Below are positions 50,101-53,528 of a DNA stretch of 53,528 nucleotides, in pieces. The translations under genes were made by a program, and so were the position numbers. The notes under the pieces were generated by a model. That model saw only the letters and a program-made list of their open reading frames with translations, was not told the DNA's origin and ran no database searches. This stretch comes from Planctomycetota bacterium. Lineage in GTDB: Bacteria; Planctomycetota; Phycisphaerae; Phycisphaerales; UBA1924. Location of the stretch: NCBI GenBank assembly GCA_014584315.1, contig JACTNA010000034.1, positions 1 through 53,528 of the forward strand. Reading direction: 5' to 3'. Position 1 is the stretch's first letter. Every line of letters starts with the position of its first letter.

Positions 50101-50256
50101 TGCACGGGTGCGCTGGTCGCCCGCCAACCCTTCGGCGGCTTCGGCATGAGCGGCGTCGGCTCGAAGGCGGGCGGGCGGGACTACCTGCTCCAGTTCGTCG
50201 AGCCGCGGGCGACGTGCGAGAACACGATGCGACGGGGGTTTGCGCCGGAGTTGTGA
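47110..50256 (+). CDS. putA: bifunctional proline dehydrogenase / L-glutamate gamma-semialdehyde dehydrogenase (PutA)
   Basis: A 1,048-aa two-step proline catabolic enzyme. The PRODH barrel (about 100-490) has SIKISSLSAKCDP, VRLVKGAYWDYE, LGSHNVRSIA, ELQMLHGMADQL and RRLLENTSNESW. The ALDH part (about 520-1035) has ISPWNFPLA, KPAEQTPG, FTGSKAVG, CEMGGKNAIIID and FGFQGQKCSACSR with the catalytic Cys. There is no ribbon-helix-helix domain, so it is not a PutA-type repressor. Two foreign-looking insertions keep the frame: a (CGAACAG)4 tract in the PRODH part and a palindromic repeat (GTGGTPVPPGG) in the ALDH part. The ATG at 47110 is the likeliest start; in-frame GTG 47071 is possible. TATACT at 47042-47047 is a candidate -10. 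It is divergent from ribF. Confidence 0.96.
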   Translation: MSIFRRKSAPAPAAEPAPPPGGDERTYQLGLDLLERARGHRAGLLSAKFYSDKLMDWSMRDRDFKVQLFRFVDAFPMLRTPEAVHDHLVDYLSQPGVKLPPGMDLGLRAGGVAKGLLTSTVSSQIKGMASKFIAGTDAASALPGLRDLWKEGIAFSVDLLGEACVSDAEADAYRDKYLDLVTNLPGEVASWKPNPRLESDHLGGIPRTNVSIKISSLSAKCDPIDTEGAIRDLMTRIVPILEAARDRGVLINFDMEQHSLKDLTIELFMRCCEAVDFHAGLAMQAYLKSGVEDARRVCDWAKRTGRVVTVRLVKGAYWDYETIHAEQQGWPCPVWNEKWQTDRCFEEMTAVFLDACPRGGGESEQRTANSEQEAVLGPTRLAAGAGGVKIALGSHNVRSIACAIAGLERRSLPTSAIELQMLHGMADQLKHAAAETGLRIREYVPVGEMIPGMAYLVRRLLENTSNESWLKAGFLDNADPRTLLRAPAPTVNGEAAPKPGRDLFEVSAERHRLSHAEAGVGDGKPFVNEPLRDFSRRSVRESFASAVAGASVPRVANDRTPADAARMVEAAHRAFPAWRDADPALRAGVLVQAAAAMRARRDELSGIVIKENGKCWRDADADVAEAIDFCEYYAREAVRLFRRERIGRFIGELDEQWYQPRGVAAVISPWNFPLAIACGMATAALVTGNTVVLKPAEQTPGIAKVLCDVLWRAMEDAGVRRAGVDPAHVLHFCPAPGETTGAALVRDLRVAVIAFTGSKAVGLDIIRAAGVTPEEQPFVKRVVCEMGGKNAIIIDTSADLDEAVLGVRHSAFGFQGQKCSACSRCVIVDPEGPDGAATRTFVTRLVEATRSLVIGDPTRPGTDVGPVIDEESAQRIRRFIEAARGEGCREELAMEAPLPGGAAGGTGGTPVPPGGVLSAHYVGPHVFSRVEPRHTIAREEIFGPVLAVMHARTFDEALSIANDHPYKLTGGVFSRKPAHLERAKREFRVGNLYLNRGCTGALVARQPFGGFGMSGVGSKAGGRDYLLQFVEPRATCENTMRRGFAPEL
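48198..48225 (+). repeat. (CGAACAG)x4 tandem repeat inside putA
   Basis: Four perfect 7-bp units (48198-48204, 48205-48211, 48212-48218, 48219-48225). They encode part of ESEQRTANSEQEAV, in a Gly/Ala-rich loop of the PRODH domain just before VKIALGSHN. The whole insert keeps the reading frame. Confidence 0.9.
49819..49847. repeat. perfect palindromic repeat inside putA
   Basis: A 13-bp perfect stem, GGTGGAACAGGCG (49819-49831) with CGCCTGTTCCACC (49835-49847), around a GGA loop. Same core as the repeats at 12107-12160. Translated, it gives GTGGTPVPPGG, in the ALDH domain between about ELAMEAPLPGG and VLSAHYVGPHVF. Confidence 0.92.
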
Positions 50257-50308
50257 TCACGCACCCTGGTTGTTGCACGCCGGTCAGGCGGCCAAGCGAC
50301 AGCGCCGT

Positions 50309-50770
50309 TCATCCCTGCGTGATGTACGCCTCCATGGCCCGGACGGTCACCATGAGGTCCTGATTCAGCGCGGCGTTGAGGTCGCCGATCGAGACCATGC
50401 CGACGGGACGGCCGTCTTCGAGCACGGGGACGTGGCGGATGCGGCGTTCGCGCATTGTGTGCCGCACCTCGTCGAGCGGGGTCTGCGGCGTGCAACTGAT
50501 GACGGCCCTGGTCATGATCTCGCCGACGGGGGTGGAGTCCGGCGGTTTGGCGACGGCCACGAGGCGGCGCATGACGTCGCGCTCGGTGACGATGCCGGCC
50601 ATCCGCCCGGACGGGTCCGTCACCACGAGCGCGCCGACGCGGCGGTCGCTCATGAGCCGGGCGGCCTCGCGGGCGGTGGCTTCGGGTTTGATGGTGACCA
50701 CCGTCTCGACCCGGTCGTACGAGTCGTCCCAGCGCTGCTTGGCGTCCAGCAGGTTCGCGACGGTGTGCAT
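50309..50770 (-). CDS. CBS-domain-pair protein
   Basis: A 153-aa protein, essentially one Bateman module. CBS1 (about 25-75) has KPEATAREAARLMSDRRVGA and VTDPSGRMAGIVTERDV. CBS2 (about 90-150) has PVGEIMTRAVISC, MRERRIRHVPVLEDGRPVGM and VSIGDLNAAL. There is no other domain, so it is probably a cytoplasmic adenine-nucleotide sensor with an unknown partner. AAGGGAGATCGCC before the ATG at 50770 is a good Shine-Dalgarno. It is convergent with putA (52 bp gap). Confidence 0.92.
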   Translation of the reverse strand: MHTVANLLDAKQRWDDSYDRVETVVTIKPEATAREAARLMSDRRVGALVVTDPSGRMAGIVTERDVMRRLVAVAKPPDSTPVGEIMTRAVISCTPQTPLDEVRHTMRERRIRHVPVLEDGRPVGMVSIGDLNAALNQDLMVTVRAMEAYITQG

Positions 50771-50919
50771 GGCGATCTCCCTTCGCGTTCGGGCACGGGC
50801 GTCCCTGACCCGCGGGCACGATCCGTGCGCCACCTCCCAGTATGCCGAGAGCGGCCGTCGAGGGGAAGTCCTTTCCTGTCGGAATGCGAGAAAACCCGAC
50901 TTGGGGGGCCGAACGAGCG

Positions 50920-52215
50920 TCAGGACCAGCGTGAGAGGTGCCAGGTCTTCTTGCCGCGCCGGAGGGCCAGGAAGCGGCCGTGGAGGAGGTCGGAAGCCGT
51001 CAGGGTGCGGTCCGCGGCGGCCTGCACGCCGTTGACGGAGACGGACCCCGCAGCGAGGAACTCGCGTGCCTCGCGCTTGCTCTTGGCGAGGCCGGTCTCG
51101 ACGAGGAGGTCCAGCAGAACGACGCCCCCCCCCGCGAGCCGGTCGCGCGGGTGGTCGCTGCTCGGCGCGCCGGCGAGGGCCTGTTCGAGTGTTTCGGGTG
51201 GGAGGCCGGCGATGTCGCCCGAGAAGAGGGCCTGCGACGCTCGCTCGGCCAGGTCCGCCTCGGTCGGGCCGTGGAGGCGCGCCGTGACGCGCTTCGCCAG
51301 CGTCCGCTGGGCCTCTCGGGCGGCGGGGTTGCTCGCGTGCGCGGCCGCGAGGGCGTCGATCTCCTCGCGCGGCAGGAACGTGAAGAGGCGCAGGAACCGG
51401 ACGGCGTCGTCGTCGGAGGCGTTGAGCCAGAACTGGTAGAAGGCGTAGGGGCTGGTGCGATCGGGGGTGAGCCAGACCGCGCCGGCCTCGGTCTTGCCGA
51501 ACTTGCCGCCGTCGGAGCGGGTGACGAGGGGGCATGTGAGGCCGAAGGTCTCGACCGAGTGGTCGTGGGCCATGCGCCGGATGAGGTCCGCGCCCGAGAC
51601 GATGTTGCCCCACTGGTCGGAGCCGCCCATCTGGAGCGTGACGCCCTGATGCTTGTACAGATGCCAGAAGTCGTAGGCCTGGAGGATCATGTAACTGAAC
51701 TCGGTGTACGAGATGCCGTGGTCGCGGTTGTGGAGGCGCTCGCGGACGGACTCCTTCTGGATCATCATGTTGACGGAGAAGTGCTTGCCGACGTCGCGCA
51801 GCACGTCGAGGTAGCCCAGCCCGCAGAGCCAGTCGGCGTTGTTGACGATGACGGCGGCGTTGGGGCCGGAGAAGTCGAGCAGCGCCTCGAAAATGCGGCG
51901 CTGGCTGTTGACGTTCGCTTCGACCTGTTCGCGCGTCTGCAACTGCCGCTCCGCGCTCTTGCCCGAAGGGTCGCCGATCAGGCCGGTGCCCCCCCCCATG
52001 ACGACGATCGGCGTGTGCCCGGCCCGCTGGAGGTGCGCGAGCATCGTGATGGGGACCAGGTTGCCGATCGTGAGCGAGTCGGCGGTGGGGTCGAACCCGG
52101 CGTAGGCGCGGCGCGCGCCCGCGGCGAGGTGGCGGCGCAGGCCCGGCTCGTCCGTGCACTGGTGAAGCAGGCCGCGCCAGGTGATCTCGTCGAGGAATTC
52201 CGGTCGTGCGGTCAT
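50920..52215 (-). CDS. tyrS: tyrosyl-tRNA synthetase
   Basis: A 431-aa class Ic synthetase. YAGFDPTADSLTIGNLVPI is the first signature, with the HIGH tetrapeptide reading TIGN. It is followed by MGGGTGLIGDPSGKS, QMGGSDQWGNIVSGADLIRR (tyrosine pocket) and KFGKTEAGAVWL as the KMSKS loop (KFGKT). A C-terminal S4 domain (about 370-431, AKSKREAREFLAAGSVSVNG) recognises tRNA. The length fits the bacterial form. The ATG at 52215 lacks a clear Shine-Dalgarno and sits 8 nt after TACCCT on the minus strand. It acts in the cytoplasm. Confidence 0.97.
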   Translation of the reverse strand: MTARPEFLDEITWRGLLHQCTDEPGLRRHLAAGARRAYAGFDPTADSLTIGNLVPITMLAHLQRAGHTPIVVMGGGTGLIGDPSGKSAERQLQTREQVEANVNSQRRIFEALLDFSGPNAAVIVNNADWLCGLGYLDVLRDVGKHFSVNMMIQKESVRERLHNRDHGISYTEFSYMILQAYDFWHLYKHQGVTLQMGGSDQWGNIVSGADLIRRMAHDHSVETFGLTCPLVTRSDGGKFGKTEAGAVWLTPDRTSPYAFYQFWLNASDDDAVRFLRLFTFLPREEIDALAAAHASNPAAREAQRTLAKRVTARLHGPTEADLAERASQALFSGDIAGLPPETLEQALAGAPSSDHPRDRLAGGGVVLLDLLVETGLAKSKREAREFLAAGSVSVNGVQAAADRTLTASDLLHGRFLALRRGKKTWHLSRWS

Positions 52216-52335
52216 CGGGGCGAAGGGTACACCGGGCGGGCCGGCCGGACGGGCGAGTGGCTTGACGCCTCGCCCGGTGAGGGGTACCGTCGGGCGTAGT
52301 TGCGAATCGGTCTCATTTAGGGTCAGGGTGAACCC

Positions 52336-52509
52336 ATGGATCAGACTCCTGCCTCTCCGCCCCAGAGCCGGCCGCCCGAAGGCTCGGCGGTTCGTCGCTG
52401 GGTGGCTCGATTCGGCGTCGCGGGACTGATCTTCTTTACGGTCAAGGGCCTGCTGTGGCTCATCATCCCTGCACTGGCCGCGGCGGGTATTTTCAGGTCG
52501 ATCGGTTGA
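52336..52509 (+). CDS. 57-aa single-pass membrane protein
   Basis: Begins MDQTPASPPQSRPPEGS, a Pro/Ser-rich soluble start. A basic RRWVARFGVAG is followed by a hydrophobic segment (about residues 30-52) reading FFTVKGLLWLIIPALAAAG, and it ends FRSIG. The ATG at 52336 follows AGGGTGAACCC. It lies 25 bp before the heme oxygenase start on the same strand, probably co-transcribed. No known domain. Coding is supported by the hydrophobicity pattern, spacing and start signal. Possible roles include a membrane anchor or regulator for the next gene product, which is inference. Confidence 0.6.
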   Translation: MDQTPASPPQSRPPEGSAVRRWVARFGVAGLIFFTVKGLLWLIIPALAAAGIFRSIG

Positions 52510-52534
52510 ACCACGAAGGAGGATGGAGGGAGCG

Positions 52535-53161
52535 ATGGACGTGATGGATCGGCTGAAGGCGGAGACGGCGGACCTGCACACGGCCGCGGAACGGCACCCG
52601 TTCCAGGCCTCGATGATCCGGGGTCTGCTGGGCCGCGAGGGGTATGCGGCGTATCTCGAGCAGATTCTCCATGTGCACCGCGCGCTGGAGGATCGGCTGG
52701 CCACGCTCAGGGGCGACGTGCGCGTGGCCGCGGTGGCGACGGACTGCCGTTTCCGGGCCGGGTTGATTGCGGAAGACCTCGGAGTGCTCGGCGGGCGCGG
52801 CATGGAGATGTCGGCGACTCCCGGGACCGCGCGGCTGATCGGGAGGATCGACGCCGCGGGGGTGCCCGAACTGCTCGGGATGCTGTATGTCCTCGAGGGG
52901 AGCACCAATGGGGGGCGTTTCATCGCGCGGGCGGTTGGGAAGTCGCTGGGCCTCGGGCCGGTGGCGGGCCTCCGCTATCTCGACCCCTACGGCGACGAGC
53001 AGCAGGTGAGGTGGGGGGCGTTCAAGGAGGACTTCCGGGGGGCGGCGTTCACGCCGGACGAGCAGAGCCTCGCCGTCGAGGGGGCGAAGGCGATGTTCCG
53101 CGGGCTGATCGAGGTCTTCGACGACCTGGCGGCGAACCAAGAGTCTCCGGTTCCTGCGTAG
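52535..53161 (+). CDS. biliverdin-producing heme oxygenase
   Basis: A 208-aa all-helical heme oxygenase. RLKAETADLHTAAER holds the proximal heme His (about 15). YLEQILHVHRALEDRL and the distal-helix segment GMLYVLEGSTNGGRFIARAV with its flexible Gly follow. The length is typical of the bacterial enzymes for iron recovery or bilin synthesis. ATG 52535 is preferred because GGAGGG lies 4-6 nt upstream; the ATG at 52523 abuts its own AAGGAGG. No heme-uptake gene or bacteriophytochrome is adjacent. Confidence 0.9.
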   Translation: MDVMDRLKAETADLHTAAERHPFQASMIRGLLGREGYAAYLEQILHVHRALEDRLATLRGDVRVAAVATDCRFRAGLIAEDLGVLGGRGMEMSATPGTARLIGRIDAAGVPELLGMLYVLEGSTNGGRFIARAVGKSLGLGPVAGLRYLDPYGDEQQVRWGAFKEDFRGAAFTPDEQSLAVEGAKAMFRGLIEVFDDLAANQESPVPA

Positions 53162-53212
53162 CGGGTCGCGCGGGTATCGGCGGGTGAAGGCGACGAGGGA
53201 GGAGCCGCGGGG

Positions 53213-53242
53213 TTGCCATGCGAGTTGAGTCCACGGTATATT
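53213..53242 (+). promoter_or_regulatory. candidate promoter for the GIY-YIG gene
   Basis: TTGCCA (53213-53218), an 18-bp spacer and TATATT (53237-53242), one of the best -35/-10 pairs in the window. It places transcription just upstream of GTG 53274. Confidence 0.5.
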
Positions 53243-53273
53243 CGTGGCATCTGGCCCTTCGGAGCAGGCAAGC

Positions 53274-53432
53274 GTGGCAAGACACCTGGTATTACGGCAC
53301 CTTGAAAACGTCAGCGGATCTCTGGTAGCGAAGCACCGAGATGTCATCGCAGAGTACGCCCGGGGCAAGTGCGGCGTATACGTGCTCTACAACAAGGGGA
53401 AGATGTACTACGTCGGTCTCGCATCCAATTGA
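53274..53432 (+). pseudogene. GIY-YIG nuclease-domain gene truncated by an insertion sequence
   Basis: Only 52 codons remain: MARHLVLRHL, then AEYARGKCGVYVLYNKGKMY and YVGLASN. The last part is a clear GIY-YIG start (GVY...YVG) that should continue for about 80 more residues. The frame stops at a TGA formed by the first bases of an IS3-like left end at 53430. GTG 53274 is chosen because GGAGCAGG lies just upstream; GTG 53244 overlaps the promoter. The lower GC suggests this was itself accessory DNA. The 3' part, if present, lies beyond the IS outside the window. Confidence 0.7.
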
Positions 53433-53528
53433 CCTGCCCCCCAAAACCTGATCCATGTGCTATGAGAGTCCCGAGGGGTCCCGGTCGGGCCCAGGAGACT
53501 CTCGATGAAGCGGACGAGGCATACACCA
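53430..53528 (+). mobile_element. left end of an IS3-family-like insertion sequence (runs off the window)
   Basis: It starts TGACCTGCCCCCCAAAACC, which resembles the terminal sequence I recall for many IS3/IS407-type elements. A transposase OrfA start follows 75 bp in. The junction with the interrupted gene is at about 53429/53430. The other end and the target duplication are outside the window. Confidence 0.75.
53505..53528 (+). CDS. IS3-family transposase OrfA, first 8 codons
   Basis: ATG at 53505 after AGGAGACTCTCG; the visible residues MKRTRHTP match the usual beginning of IS3-group OrfA proteins (MKRTRxTxEQI). The gene is cut by the end of the window, so completeness is unknown. Confidence 0.65.

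Overview
The window is about 53.5 kb of high-GC, densely packed bacterial chromosome from a diderm organism. The best fit is a planctomycete, probably class Phycisphaerae. This rests on several features: CGYDLRGL-type zinc-ribbon membrane proteins, a secreted protein ending in a Planctomycetes-style dockerin pair (DFLAFLNDW / DFLAFLNAW), a 2,054-aa LEPR-XLL-like giant exoprotein, a Kdo/LPS-transport operon, and several intergenic repeat types that I recall as common in this phylum. The assignment is inference; there is no rRNA in the window. I see no tRNA, rRNA or CRISPR array.

Layout. 0-1.9 kb: an uncharacterised protein, a TIM-barrel-like protein and an isolated nuoC. 1.9-6.5 kb (minus): the operon kdsD-kdsC-lptC/ostA-like, for Kdo synthesis and LPS transport, divergent from scpA. 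7.4-13.2 kb: an aminotransferase, rpsO, pnp, a cold-shock protein and a sensor histidine kinase. 13.2-15.7 kb (minus): tryptophan catabolism (kynA-kynU) and a small lipoprotein. 16-20.5 kb: a sugar-isomerase-like protein, gap and two secreted proteins. 20.6-22.7 kb: an envelope thiol/sulfur cluster (DsbD-N-like protein, redoxin, divergent rhodanese-like lipoprotein). 22.9-29.1 kb: the giant exoprotein. 29.4-35.8 kb: an Asp/Glu racemase-family protein, an hscB-like gene, two CNNM/CBS membrane proteins, a thioredoxin, a DUF1015 protein and purQ. 35.8-39.6 kb: an accessory island with a BglII-like type II restriction-modification operon, a gene-poor 0.9-kb stretch and a zinc-ribbon membrane protein, bounded by inverted copies of a composite repeat. 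39.7-50.3 kb: a second zinc-ribbon protein, mnmA, a flavin-dependent halogenase, an orphan DNA methyltransferase, a DHH phosphoesterase, ribF and putA. 50.3-53.5 kb: a CBS protein, tyrS, a 57-aa membrane protein, heme oxygenase, then a GIY-YIG gene cut by the left end of an IS3-like element at the window edge.

Two whole-window patterns stand out. First, at least seven genes have a TANNNT hexamer ending exactly 5-6 nt before the start codon and no good Shine-Dalgarno. This is the signature of leaderless transcripts and is the most testable potentially new observation here. Second, several families of short palindromic or G-rich repeats sit between genes, at stop codons, and in two cases inside putA without breaking the reading frame. 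The R-M island is embedded in these repeats.
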